Assembly: GCA_947396885.1 (NCBI GenBank)
Contig: OX377203.1
Coordinates: 7,254,001-7,318,000 of the forward strand
Direction of reading: 5' to 3'
DNA: 64,000 nt
From: Heligmosomoides polygyrus polygyrus
Taxonomy: Eukaryota > Nematoda > Chromadorea > Rhabditida > Heligmosomidae
Both the position numbers and the translations under genes were made by a program. This document shows, in pieces, positions 54,249-64,000 of this stretch. Below the pieces are notes generated by a model. The model saw only the letters and a program-made list of their open reading frames with translations. It was not told where the DNA came from and searched no databases. Position 1 is the first letter of the stretch, and each line of letters opens with the position of its first letter.

Positions 54249-54588
54249 TATAACTAATTTTTTCGATATTGCAACGACGGGACCCGCTATTTCTTGGGGA
54301 GGGCGTCAGGTAAGGTCGTTTATATGTTATGTTGTTTGTGTTTATCCTTAAATAGGAGTGATTTACAAGTGATTATGGAGTACTGGCTCCCCCTTCGGGA
54401 TTCAACCAATTTTCGGGTGAACGCATGGCGGAATCCATATCTATCATAATTGCTTTGAAATTTCTATTTCAATGAGTTTACATATAAGAACTAAGCTTTT
54501 TGGCGGAATTGTTGGCAGCAATGGTATGCCTTTCATTCTCTCTGATTTTAGCGATTACATTATCTTTGAACGATTCTAATTATAAAAT

Positions 54589-54878
54589 GGGCGCGTGGTG
54601 ACGCAGTCTTACGAGGTGCCAGCTGTTACTTGCACCCCGATTTCAGGTTCCTGGTTCGGATTTCCCGCCCGACCATGCAAGCATTTTCCAACCTTCCGAG
54701 GTCGGTAGCAGACATGCCTGGGAAGCATAAAACACTGTCTTTTTCATTAGCTGGTTGCCGCAAATTATTGTACGGCCAAATGCACATTCAAATCGTCTCC
54801 ACAACATCCCATGGAAGTAGAATGCGTGGCGCATCCCGAAGCCGATTGAATAATGCCGTACTTTATCACTATATCCCT
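54589..54878 (+). repeat. tRNA-derived SINE, copy F
   Basis: Paralogue of 40706-40995 with the same head and tail. Confidence 0.8.
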
Positions 54879-55623
54879 ATTCATGTAGGTTCCTTTGTTA
54901 ACGCTGAAATTCGTGGCATCAAAGGGCGACATTTTGATTAACTTGGTTCTCTGCTTCATAACTCGTTCCTGAAGTTATCCAAGATTTCCAATTCCTTACC
55001 CGAAACATGACAGCACTCCGGTGAATCTAAGGAAAGTCGTGTGACATGGTTGGAGGTGCCCAATTGCGACTTCGGGTATTTTCACTCCACCCGACTAGGA
55101 TTTATCCGAAGCTGCACTGCAGCAAATGCAAATGCGTGGCGCATCCCAAAAGTGATTGATCGGCTCCGTCTTTTGCCCTTTATATTTTAACAGGCTAGAT
55201 GTTGCTTTCACCTTCCCCCTCTTCAACGACTTCAAGGTCTGCGTATGTTTCGATAGTCTCCTCTGTTGCTTGCCGATTCGCCGTGTGTACCTATGCGCAT
55301 ACCCATATAGGCGTACGCCACTTCGGCCAACGTCTGAAGTGGCTAACGGCAAATACGCGCAATAAAGTGGGACGGAAGTTGCGTCGTAAGGCCTTGAACT
55401 GTTCTTTGTTAGAAATCTTGAGTTCTTTTGTCTGTGTCTCTTTGTTCCATTTTGAATTTCCGGTCTCTCACAAGTTCACCATCAGTCATTGACCAATAAA
55501 TTTCATTTCAAAGGAACTCGATTCGCAGGAAGGATCGGTTGTTATTTTCGAAAAATCCAAATTCCTAAAGCTCTTTTTAGATTTTCTGAAGAGGCCAAGA
55601 AAGCAGTTGCGATCAAAACTCTT

Positions 55624-55694
55624 GCGCCAGGCGGGACTCGAACCCGCACCTTCTGCTTTCCGGGCAGCGGTGCTACGCCTTACACCACCAGCGC
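55624..55694 (-). tRNA. tRNA-like unit, left arm, copy 2
   Basis: GCGCTGG/CTGGCGC acceptor, D stem GGTG/CACC, perfect T arm and B box. Anticodon loop CCGGAAA. The best-folding of the four units. Confidence 0.55.
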
Positions 55695-55882
55695 TGTTTG
55701 ACCAGGCAGAACATCCACGATATCTTCCTAAAAGCAATCACCTATCAGCACTCACTCATGATATCGGGATGAGCCGGCCATGGAACCGTTAAGTTGAAGG
55801 CCTGCTGATATCAGCGGCCGGCTCATCCCGATATCACGGGTGATTGCTTCTAGGAAGATATCGTGGATATTCTGCTCAAACA

Positions 55883-55953
55883 GCGCTGGTGGTGTAGGGC
55901 ATAGTATCACTGCCCGAAAAGCAGAAGGTGCGGGTTTGAGTCCCGCCAGGTGC
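55883..55953 (+). tRNA. tRNA-like unit, right arm, copy 2
   Basis: Same unit with the B box changed to GGTTTGAGTCC and several D-arm changes. Confidence 0.5.
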
Positions 55954-56109
55954 AAGAGTTTTGATCGCAACCAAACGTCCTTCTAAAAGCTTCTATCTTC
56001 CACAACAGCAGCTCTAGGTTTCAGCAACAATGAAAAATGTTGTTTCTACTCAAGAAGAAACCTTATTATAAAAATAGAATGACTGAACCATAATGAAAGA
56101 GGAAATCTC

Positions 56110-56470
56110 CATTATTATCACTGACGTCTCGCCAACGTCCTCGCTAAGAGTAGATGCCTTTCTTGAAGAACGTCCCTCTGCCAATATGTGTTGCATCGAT
56201 GGGAAAGGGTGGTAGTCTGATGGCGCGTGAGGCAGAAGTTCCCAGCCCAACTCCTCAATTCTTTTGCGGCGTGCGGTCTAGCGTTGTCATAGAGGGATTT
56301 CACAGTTGCTGTGTTCACTCCTTGTCGACGAGACCTGCTCAACTGATCTTCATAGAGGTCTGCCGTAACAGTTTGGCCTGGATCCAGCACCTCAAAATAC
56401 ACCGGATCTCTACTGTTCCATTAAACACTAGGCACGCTTCAGTAGGATTCACCTTGGCGCTATTAGGAAT
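56110..56470 (-). pseudogene. Mariner transposase relic, copy 2
   Basis: Reads MYFEVLDPGQTVTADLYEDQ then LYDNARPHAAKELRSWAGN before frameshifting. Paralogue of 42340-42710. Confidence 0.75.
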
Positions 56471-56834
56471 TCATTGAAACTGGCTGAGTTGGAAGCCTAA
56501 GTCTTTGCCGAGATGAGTGCCTTATCTTATGCTTCTCTCAGGCCTTTGAAAACGACGAAATTGTCGAAACGTCCGGCCGAAGTAAACGTTCCATCATATC
56601 AAATCTGCGTGGCACAGAAGTATTGAAACAAGGCATAACTTTTTCCGTGAATGTCAGCCTTCGCCGACGTTTTCGGAATCTCACCGCGGCCACTGCCGCT
56701 TTCTTGTGGTGTTGTCGTATTGAATCTACCCTGAAACCCCGTTCTTGGTTCTTCGGATGAGAATTCCAGCGATTGTGACTCGTACAGCCTTGTCGGCATC
56801 GCTGAGCTGATGTGACACCCATTGCCCACATCTA

Positions 56835-57760
56835 TTGGGGGGGGGGGGGAGGGCAAAAGTAATGAGACTCTCCATGCCGTGTCCGCATATGTATGTATCT
56901 CGTGACTGCAGTCTGGTTTCGTGCTTATCGTATTTGTATGTTTGTATGCTGCCTACTGAAGGCCACCTGCGAAGTGACCACTTCTGTCCTTTCCAGAAGC
57001 ATGCCAAAACCCCAGTCTGCCTCATGCCGAAACCCCGGTCTGACGAGTCGACCTGTGCCGCGCAAATCTCTCCCGATTCCCAACCCCGAGCAGCCTGGCC
57101 TCAATATTCACGCAAGAGGAGAAGTACGTCTTCTACCTTAACCCTGCCAAGCAGCCAGTCTGGGTGAGGTGAGTCTGGGTTGGCCCGTTACCGATCTTCG
57201 TTCGGCGAGATGTTCACGGCGAGAAGCACCTTCTGAGCTTTTGGGTCTGTCATCATGGACTGTTATACCGGAAGCTGTTTCCCAAGAGCACTACGATGAA
57301 CTCCAAGGCCATGGTAAACGAAATAGAAGAGATGGGCCGGCGACTCGCTATTATTCAGTCGCAGCGCGTCAAGGAAATCCTCCTCTTCGACAACGCCGCA
57401 CCCCATCGGGCGAAAGTGACCACGGATAAGCTTGCCCAGCTGGGCTACGTTCACATGCCTCACCCACCGTATTCGCCGGACATCTCTCCATGCGACTACA
57501 CCACTTCTTGGGCCTACGGGACTTCCTGGTCGGAAGGGACACAAGAACCCAATCAGTCCTTGACAACCATATCGAGCAGTTGATCAACACCAGGCCCAAG
57601 CAGTTCTGGAAGGATGGGATCAGGAAGTTAGCTGAGCGATGGCAGCAAGTTACTGACCTTAATGGCATACACATTCCTCAGCATCGTTGACCTATAATTG
57701 AGTTATAGAGAGATAAACAATTTTTTTTTCAATTTGTCTCATTACTTTTGCCCACCCCCC
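56835..57760 (+). mobile_element. Mariner transposon inserted in duplication copy 2
   Basis: Ends contain gggcaaaagtaatgagac (left, after a poly-G run) and gtctcattacttttgccc (right, before poly-C). TA flanks both sides (56833-56834, 57761-57762). Copy 1 of the duplication has no insertion here. Confidence 0.88.
57170..57690 (+). pseudogene. Mariner transposase, catalytic half only
   Basis: Reads LLFDNAAPHRAKVTTDKLAQ, then HPPYSPDISPCDY, with 34 residues between the aspartates (D,D34D). After a frameshift it continues FLGLRDFLVGRDTRTQSVLD and ends LAERWQQVTDLNGIHIPQ. The N-terminal half is deleted and broken. Confidence 0.85.
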
Positions 57761-57988
57761 TAATATTTCATTTTCTAGTTGCATGCAAATTATCGGTGAT
57801 GGTATAAAGGTGACAGCTAAACTTTGCTGCGAATTCACGGGTAGGTTGGATTGGGTCCGACTAGTCAAGTACAGGGTGCGGCAGAATTACCCGTGCAGTG
57901 AAAATTCAATGGCATTTTGAAACAAAGCTTCGCAGATCAATTCTAACTATCAAAATTATCTATTACAAACATAGCAATTCAAAGCATG

Positions 57989-58362
57989 CTAACAGTTTTC
58001 GAAATGATCGCCTTCAGCCTCCACACAGTCCTTCAGAAGTTCGACAAACGATTCGCATGTGGCATGAGGCTGTGGTTCATCAATTTCGTCCCAGGATTTC
58101 AAAAACGCTTCCTTAAGAGAGTCCAAATTTGGGTGACTGGTAGAGCAGGCTTCTTCTCTAAGACGGCCCACACAGAATAATCCTCGGGTTAAGGTCCGGA
58201 GAGATGGAGGGCCATTCGTCGTGTGTGATGAAGTGAGGCAGCTGCTCGACGCACCATTCCTGGACCACTTCGCTTTGTGTGCCGGAACAGAATCTTGCTG
58301 AAAGCACCAGTAGGCCCACGGCTTGAGAACTTTTTCCAGGATCCTACTATATATAAGCGAAA
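57989..58362 (-). pseudogene. maT-like transposase, C-terminal part
   Basis: Reads YSRILEKVLKPWAYWCFQQD then SVPAHKAK, and after frameshifts ITHDEWPSISPDLNP and a final LKDCVEAEGDHFENC. About 37 residues separate the two aspartates, which fits the D,D37D maT group. It is the direct continuation of the N-terminal part across the repeat insertion. Confidence 0.8.
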
Positions 58363-58499
58363 ACGGTCGTTTGTCTGTGGATGAGTGAGTGAGTGTGTTT
58401 GTGTGTGTTTGTTTGCACAGAAGTGCCGGAGTAGTGTGTTGGGAGGAAGTGTGGGGAAGGGGGGTGGGGGTTGTAGTTGTCACCAGTTGTCAACTATTG

Positions 58500-59270
58500 T
58501 AGTTGTCGACAGGCGTCAGTGTTCATAAGACGTGTAACCGATGCCCCACAAAGGACGTCCAGGTTGAGGAGAGGTGCCACCGATGTTGCGCAAAGGACGT
58601 TCGGGTTGAGAAGAGACGTCACCCACTTCCTTCTACAGACGACCGGGTTCAGAAGAGGTGTCAGCGAGGTGGCTCAACAGGCGTCTGGGCTCATAAGACG
58701 TGTCACCGATGCCCCAGAAAGGACGTCGGGGTTGAGGAGAGGTGTCACCGATGTCGCGCAAAGGACGTTCGGGTTGAGAAGAGACGTCACCCACTTCCTT
58801 CGACAGATGACCGGGTTCAGAAGAGGTGTCAGCGAGGTGGCTCAACAGGCGTCTGGGCTCATAAGACGTGTCACCGATGCCCCAGAAAGGACGTCGGGGT
58901 TGAGGAGAGGTGTCACCGATGTCGCGCAAAGGACGTTCGGGTTGAGAAGAGATGTCACCTACCTCCTTCGACAGACGTCCGGGTTCAGAAGAGGTGTCAG
59001 CGAGGTGGCTCAACAGGTGTCTGGGCTCATAAGACGTGCCACCGATGTCCCAGGAAGGACGTCCAGGTTGAGGAGAGGTGTCACCGATGTTCCGCTAAGG
59101 AGGTGCGGGTTGAGAAAACATGTCAGCGACGTCATGCTAGAAGCACCCCGGTTCAGAAGAGGTGTCATCGACGTCTTGAACGGGCGTCCGGGTTCAGAAG
59201 AGGTGTCGCCGAGGTCCTGCAGCGGGCGTCCGGGTTCAGAAGAAATGTCACCCGCGTCAGTAAAGGGGAC
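58500..59270 (+). repeat. Higher-order minisatellite: four 42-bp units in a 168-bp repeat
   Basis: The motif gaccgggttcagaagaggtg recurs at 58641 and 58809, and as gtccgggttcagaagaggtg at 58977, exactly 168 bp apart. Each 168-bp block has four distinct 42-bp units (…gttcagaagaggtgtcagcg, …ctcataagacgtgtcaccga, …gttgaggagaggtgtcaccg, …gttgagaagagacgtcaccc). Units near the ends are more diverged. Open in two plus frames and partly in minus. Confidence 0.95.
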
Positions 59271-59274
59271 TAGT

Positions 59275-60560
59275 AAGGTTAGGTGGGGGGCAAGTAAAGG
59301 GATACCAGTAACGAGGACCAGTTAAGGGGGAGCCATTTAAGGTGGGTCCTGAAAAGGTGTTCCAGTGAAAGAGAACCGATAAAGGGGTACCAGAGAAGGG
59401 GGACCAGTTAAGATGGGACCCGCAATGGGGAGCCTGTGAAGAGGGGGAGGGAGTTCAGTGAAGGGAGACCGGTAAAGGGGGACCAGTAAGGGTATACCAG
59501 TGAAGAAGGAACCGGTGTGCAAAAGACGTGTCATAGACGTCGTGGCAGTGAAGGAGGACCCGTAAAGGGGGAACAGTAAGGTGGGGGACCAGTAATGGAG
59601 GGCCAGTTAAGGGACCAATAAAGGGGGACCAGTAATGGAGGCCGAGTTAAGGGGGACCAGTAAGGTGAGGACCAGTAGTGGAGGACCTGTTAAGGGGACC
59701 GGTAAAGGGGTAGACCCGAGGAATGAGGAGCCTCGGGTCTACTGGGGAGTCTGTGAGGAGGAGGGGGTCCAGTGAAGGGAGACCAGCAATGAGAGGCGAG
59801 TGAAGGGGGATCAGTGAAGGGGGGGGGGTGGTTCAGTGAGGGGACCATTAAGATATGACCAGTACTTTTTCTCAAGCATAGAGGGGCCCAGTAAAGGCAG
59901 GATCATTGAAGGGGGGTCCAGGGAAGGGATAACTGCGAGGACCGGTAAAGGGTTGACCATAAAGGAGGGTCCAGTGAAGGTGGGACCAGCAATGAGGTCC
60001 GGTGAGGGTGATCCAATGAAGGGAAACCGGTGAAGGAGGAGAGAGGGGTCCAGTGAAGGGGGGACCGGTGAAGGAGGGGGAGAGAGGGGACCAGGTGAAA
60101 GGGGAACCGGTGAGGAAGGGACCAGTAATGGGAACCGGTGAGGGGGTGGGGAGTGGTCCAGTGAAGGGTGGATCGGTGAAGGAGGGGAGGGGTCCAGTGA
60201 AGGGGGACCAGTAGAAGGTTGACCAGTGAAGAGGGGGCCAGGTGAAGGGTGGACCGGTGAAGAAGGGGCCAGTAGTGGGGACCGGTGAGGTGGGAGTGGT
60301 TTAGTTAAGGGTGGACCGGAAAAAGGTTGATGAATAAAAGGAGGACCAGTGAGGGTGGGAACAGTAATGGGCATCGGTGAAGGATAGGATGACCAGCGAA
60401 GAGGAGACCAGTAAAGGGAGGTCCAGTGAAGGTGGGAGTAGTAGTAGGGACTGACGAAGGGGCGAGGGGGGGGGGGGAACCAGTGAAGGGTGAACTGGAA
60501 AAGGGGTGACAATAAAGGGGAACCAGTGATAAGGGGCCAGCTAAGGGGGTCCAGTGAAGG
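59275..60560 (+). repeat. G-rich degenerate minisatellite
   Basis: About 1.3 kb of irregular 15-25 bp units of the kind ggggaccagtgaagg with strong purine bias on the plus strand. The proline-rich minus ORFs come from this composition. A short piece of 42-bp-type repeat (gacgtgtcatagacgtcg) is embedded near 59525. Confidence 0.9.
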
Positions 60561-60739
60561 CGATGGACCTGTTTTGCCCTATTCTGCAATACCATTCTAT
60601 ATAGCAAAACCAGTTTTCTTAAATGAATGAGAGGAGGCCTGAAGAGGAGAAGAAGACGTTCGGAGTGTTCTATTCTCCGGCTTTGGGACGAAGCCCTAAC
60701 CAGACGTTTGGCGACCGTCAGGCCGTTGAACGTCTGGTA

Positions 60740-61423
60740 TCCTTGTAAATCGCTACGTTGATTTTCACGCCAGCTTTGACGAAAGCAAGTGGAGTTTTTC
60801 CTGAAGATGTGACTCCTCCCCAAACATAATGGATTAAGGCTTTTTCGCACTTTCCTGAGGTCGTCCTTTGGCGGTAGCATCAGCAAGTGAGTCTCCAATA
60901 ATGCTCTCATTCTGGGAGTTGAAGACCGAATTCAGCGGGAAAATCGACCATTTCATCGCTAAAGACGATGTTTCGGGCACGCTCCACTGTGAATCGTTGC
61001 AGCAACCTTTTGCATCTCTCCAGTCTCCTCTTCTTCATAGTGTCCGCCAGGTGTTGGCATTTCTGCAGACGATAAGGGAACTTCTTAAGCTTTCCACTGA
61101 CTATCCTCCTTGTTGAGTTTTCGCTTATTCCTACGTCTTTTGCCATCTGGCGCATCGATCTCCTGGCGTTCCTTCGCATTTTCTCTCTCGAGTTTCACAT
61201 TTTCCCGGTTGGTAGCTGTCGTGGGATGCCCACTTCCTTTTCTATCCTCTTCGATCTTTAATTCCTTGTAGCGTTTTACTGTACCCTGATCCGTTCTTCG
61301 GGGCACAGAAAGGATCTTCACAATATCTCTCGTTAGCTTGCCGGCCTTATGAAGTTCGATAACAGCACTTCGTAGGTTGAAACGCCTAACCATTTTGTAC
61401 TCAAGTACGGATGAGTTCCGCAA
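60740..61423 (-). pseudogene. maT-like transposase, N-terminal and central part
   Basis: Reads SAVIELHKAGKLTRDIVKIL and later MAKDVGISENSTRRIVSGKL, two helix-turn-helix blocks. Then KFPYRLQKCQHLADTMKKRR, NIVFSDEMVDFPAEF (first catalytic aspartate as SDE) and, in another frame, VWGGVTSSGKTPLAFVKAGV with INVAIYKD. The frame then enters the inserted repeat. Frameshifts present. Confidence 0.8.
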
Positions 61424-61446
61424 TTTTCAGTCAAATCCTGTAATTC

Positions 61447-61900
61447 TCAGAACCCGACCACGACAACGAAAAGGTAAAGGCCTTCTGCGTGGAGCTGAAA
61501 ATTTGTATGGAAAGACCACAGCCTTTGCAAGGTGATTGACCGCTAAGATCGGGACTAGACGGTCTTCTGAAGTTGCGAGCGGTTCGCGATGACGATGAGG
61601 ATTATCCATATAACCTCGCACGCACAGCTTATCCTTTCCTTCGTGATTCTCGAGCACATGCTCTTCCATATTCGATCCACAGCCCTTTCCAGACAGCTGG
61701 AAACCCTTCTAGAATGACTTGTAGTGTAATAGTGTAAAAACAAACGGTTCGCTTTCGCACGCATTGTTCGGCGGCACGGCGAGAACAACGCTAGCCCTAT
61801 TGTTGCAGGGGACCAGGGGACAGCAGCACTGGCGACCAGCAGTTTTCTTTGAATTTTGTGATTGATTTCAGACAGAACAATAGCCGATCAATAGCTCCCC
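61447..61900. repeat. End segment of segmental duplication copy 2
   Basis: Matches 43206-43680, from cccgaccacgacaacgaaaa onward, with several small deletions such as the one near 61715. Confidence 0.85.
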
Positions 61901-61975
61901 CGCCCTTCGCAACATATACCAAAAAAATAATTATAAAAAAAGCTAACGGCTCAAAATTTTCTGCTCAGCCTAATA

Positions 61976-63020
61976 TTAGGTTGGTGCATAAGTTCTCGGA
62001 CATTTGGGGCATGAAATATTTATTATCACGACATACGAACAACAATATCAAATCATTTGAAGTAACCACCCTCTACGTCCCTGTCTTTCGCCAACGTGCT
62101 GGTAAGTCATGGATGCCTTTTCTCCAAAACGTGGCCGGTTGTGATTCGAAAAATGTGAGCAGTGCCTCCTTGACATCCTCTCGGTTCCTGAATTGCTGGC
62201 CGTCCACATAGCGTTGAAGGCTTGAAAACAAATGATGATCAGAAGGAGCGAGATGAGGTGGAAGAGCGGTCTATCCGTAGTCCGCCAACTCAGCCGCCGT
62301 CGCTCTAGCAATATGCGGTCTAGCGTTGTCGTGTTGAAAATACACCTTCACTTGCTCTCCTCGTGTGGTTTGAAGATGGGCCCTCAACTTCCTCAGTTGG
62401 TTGACGTAAACCTCTGCCGTCACTGCTATCCCTTCGTCCAGCAGCTCCCAGTATTCTACGCCAAGAACGCTCCACCAAATGCATAGCATCACCTTTTTCA
62501 CGTGAAGGTCGGCTTTCGGACGTCCTCTGCCTCTCCAGTTGCGTCAACCCACGCCGGTAATAATTAGAGTAGAGTATCCACTGCTCATCCCCGGTGACAG
62601 GGTTGTCCAGCCATCCTTGGGTACGTCTGAGGGTAAAGAGAGACAGAGCGACATCGGCTCTGCGATCCATGTCATGATGTATCAAATCGTGAAGTACCCA
62701 GCGACCCAATTTTTGCACCTTGCCAATCGACTTCAATCCTCGAACGACTGTTGAGTGACTGACACCAAGAGTGCTTGATAGTTCGCGAGTGGTTTGGTAT
62801 GGGTCCGCTTCCACTCTACTTCGGAGGCCATCCAAATCCAGTGTCATCGGGCGCCCTTCTCGATCATTATCTTCAACGGAGAATTCACCAACCGCAAACT
62901 TCGAGAACCACTGGTACACAGTACTTCGAGCAGGAGCACTCTCGTTGTAAACGTCCTTCAGGCGACGATACGATTCGTCGGCATTGAGGCCAGATCGATG
63001 CAGGAATAACATGACGTGCC
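61976..63020 (-). mobile_element. 5'-truncated mariner, TTAGGTTGGTGCATAAG family, copy 2
   Basis: Left end TTAGGTTGGTGCATAAGTTC at 61976 with TA before it. The transposase reads on the minus strand. The other terminus is missing: sequence passes into the 0.9-kb direct repeat near 63050. Confidence 0.85.
62090..63012 (-). pseudogene. Mariner transposase, frameshifted
   Basis: Starts MLFLHRSGLNADESYRRLKD and continues STVYQWFSKFAVGEFSVEDN, STLGVSHSTVVRGLKSIGKV and VTGDEQWILYSNYYRRG. Frameshifts near 62530 and 62300 separate these from VMLCIWWSVLGVEYWELLDE, FQHDNARPHIARATAAELAD and the tail. The N-terminus missing from 51167-52155 is present here. Lys-to-Gln in TGDEKW and frame damage make it inactive. 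Confidence 0.88.
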
Positions 63021-63059
63021 GAATATGCGTCTCAGTTGGGATGAATTGCTTAGTTTCCT

Positions 63060-63965
63060 ACTAATTGAGGGGTGAGGATTCCCCCTTTATGACTCGCTCC
63101 CGCCGTTCAGACATACGCTTCAGACCCTTCCCTTGTAAATTCAAAATCTGCAGGAAGCAAAGCTCGAGCTCACCGCAGTTGCGTTCCACATATGGAGGCG
63201 GCGGAATTTTTCTAAATTTTCTTGTCGAGGTTTAAATTTTTTTTGTCCAAAATGATTCATTCCGTTCTGAAAGCATTGGGCAACCATCAAAGATCGTCGA
63301 GGGACGTAGTTCTGTCGAAAGATGGCGACCCCGTTTTACGGCCTTATATGTCGTCGATTTGATTGATAGCATTACCAAATTAACTTTCCATTCGTCGCCG
63401 CACTCTTTAAAGGTGCGAACCTGTTCTCGTCGCCAAAATAACCACGAGTAGTCATCGTCATTGCCAATGTCTATATTCGCAAGAATTCTTCTAAAACCTG
63501 TCCCGACCGCTGCAAAGATCAAGGCTTCTGCTTTCACGAGCGCGTGATGCCAGTCGCAGATCCCGTGCGGGGGCATCAGGTGGGTCTGTGGCAGTGGGAG
63601 CGGGTGGGAGTTTTCCGTCCACGCCAATAAAGCCTTCCATTCTATCCGCGTTGGCGAATTGGTACCGGAGTTGTCTGTGAAGGCTGAAGCACTGGACTTG
63701 TTCACTGAATGGCCACCGCAACTCATCGTACAGGTCAAGAAGAATTTCAAATTGCTTCCCTTGTAAAAGTACAATATTTGGCGCATCAAAAAAGGAGAGA
63801 CTGACGCCCGTTCTTTATCTTAAATGACGGAGAAAAGACTTTAGTTTATCGTAATTTGATTTGACGAATTTTTTCGCATTCACAGAAAAAACCCGTGAAA
63901 AAGTCACCAACTAAAATTTGATAGGTGCGTGTTAGCGCAGACGGAGGAGGCGCCAGCTATTCGTC
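63060..63965. repeat. 0.9-kb direct repeat, copy 2
   Basis: Paralogue of 50265-51165, including the SINE-like tail (63600-63830) and SINE head (63921-63958). The left inverted arm present at 49849 is absent here. Confidence 0.85.
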
Positions 63966-64000
63966 TGCTCTTCGAAGCCAACGAAGCTTTCCACCCCAAG
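63921..64000 (+). repeat. SINE head at the right edge
   Basis: ggtgcgtgttagcgcagacg then gaggaggcgccagct, an A-box-bearing head. The rest runs off the window. Confidence 0.6.

Larger units (their letters stand above)
55603..55975. mobile_element. Foldback element with tRNA-like units, copy 2
   Basis: Arms cagttgcgatcaaaactctt and gagttttgatcgcaacc at the tips, then the two 71-nt tRNA-like units. The outermost 45 bp present on the left in copy 1 are absent. Confidence 0.85.
57872..61440 (-). mobile_element. maT-like Tc1/mariner transposon interrupted by minisatellite DNA
   Basis: Flanked by TA (57870-57871 and 61441-61442) at a site that is intact at 43199 in duplication copy 1, so both borders are well defined. 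Left end CAGGGTGCGGCAGAATTACC; right end, reversed, CAGGATTTGACTG. On the minus strand the transposase N-terminus (61423-60740) and C-terminus (58362-57989) flank about 2.4 kb of tandem repeat. Total 3.57 kb against the usual 1.2-1.4 kb. Confidence 0.8.
53118..61900. repeat. Segmental duplication, copy 2 (interrupted)
   Basis: Collinear with 39235-43790, split by a mariner (56835-57760) and a maT-like element (57872-61440), both with TA duplications at sites that are uninterrupted in copy 1. Confidence 0.88.

Noticed and set aside
58500..59270. Possible CRISPR array
   Set aside because: Units are contiguous related 42-mers without unique spacers, in a eukaryotic setting.
58477..59325. 282-codon plus ORF with 14-residue repeats
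   Set aside because: A second frame of the same strand and part of the minus strand are also open, as expected for 42-bp tandem repeats. No splice sites, and it lies inside a transposon.
59811..60910. Proline-rich minus ORFs (233 and 201 codons)
   Set aside because: By-product of the G-rich minisatellite; the second also reads a maT transposase region in the wrong frame.

Overview
The window reads as nuclear DNA of a parasitic nematode, most likely a strongylid close to the hookworms. This rests on a nearly complete mariner element resembling the hookworm transposon 'bandit' (39083-40365), several further nematode-type mariner, maT, Tc3, RTE, CR1 and Ty3/gypsy relics, and one spliced gene with short codon-phased exons. 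Nothing prokaryotic is present: no operons, Shine-Dalgarno sites, rRNA or CRISPR. The species assignment is inference.

One host gene stands out, on the minus strand from about 34161 down to 12210. Nine candidate exons (34161-34053, 33985-33916, 29251-29123, 29017-28909, 28822-28751, 23059-22928, 21355-21170, 15897-15730, 12359-12210) give one reading frame of about 370 codons. Phases match at seven of the eight joins without adjustment, and introns of up to about 5.9 kb are packed with transposons. The protein appears to have two small winged-helix modules (tentatively LOTUS/OST-HTH-like) separated by a basic and low-complexity linker, and an acidic tail. C. elegans germ-granule proteins with two LOTUS domains are a possible comparison. 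The family call is tentative, but the existence of the gene is well supported.

Nearly everything else is mobile or repeated DNA. 0-12 kb: a Tc3-like relic, a hAT element with a perfect 8-bp target duplication and a nested SINE, several foldback elements, a GC-rich palindrome and a 1-kb foldback carrying a tRNA-like sequence in each arm. 12-34 kb (the gene's introns): RTE LINE, deleted mariner, gypsy-like pol relic, CR1-like LINE, a second hAT with a perfect 8-bp duplication, and many palindromic elements starting GGCC/GGGCC and flanked by TAA/TTA, as in PIF/Harbinger MITEs. 34-39 kb: more SINEs and a head-to-tail array of five such palindromes sharing TAA junctions (36151-37005).

39-64 kb is dominated by duplication. 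A block at about 39.2-43.8 kb (bandit, SINE, tRNA-like foldback, mariner relic, unique tail) is repeated at about 53.1-61.9 kb, where two later insertions with TA duplications split it: a mariner (56835-57760) and a 3.57-kb maT-like transposon (57872-61440). The maT transposase is itself interrupted by about 2.4 kb of minisatellite, including a higher-order array of four 42-bp units (168 bp). A further pair of 1.02-kb inverted repeats lies at 44836-45861 and 47805-48827, and a 0.9-kb direct repeat pair at 50265-51165 and 63060-63965, each next to a related decayed mariner.
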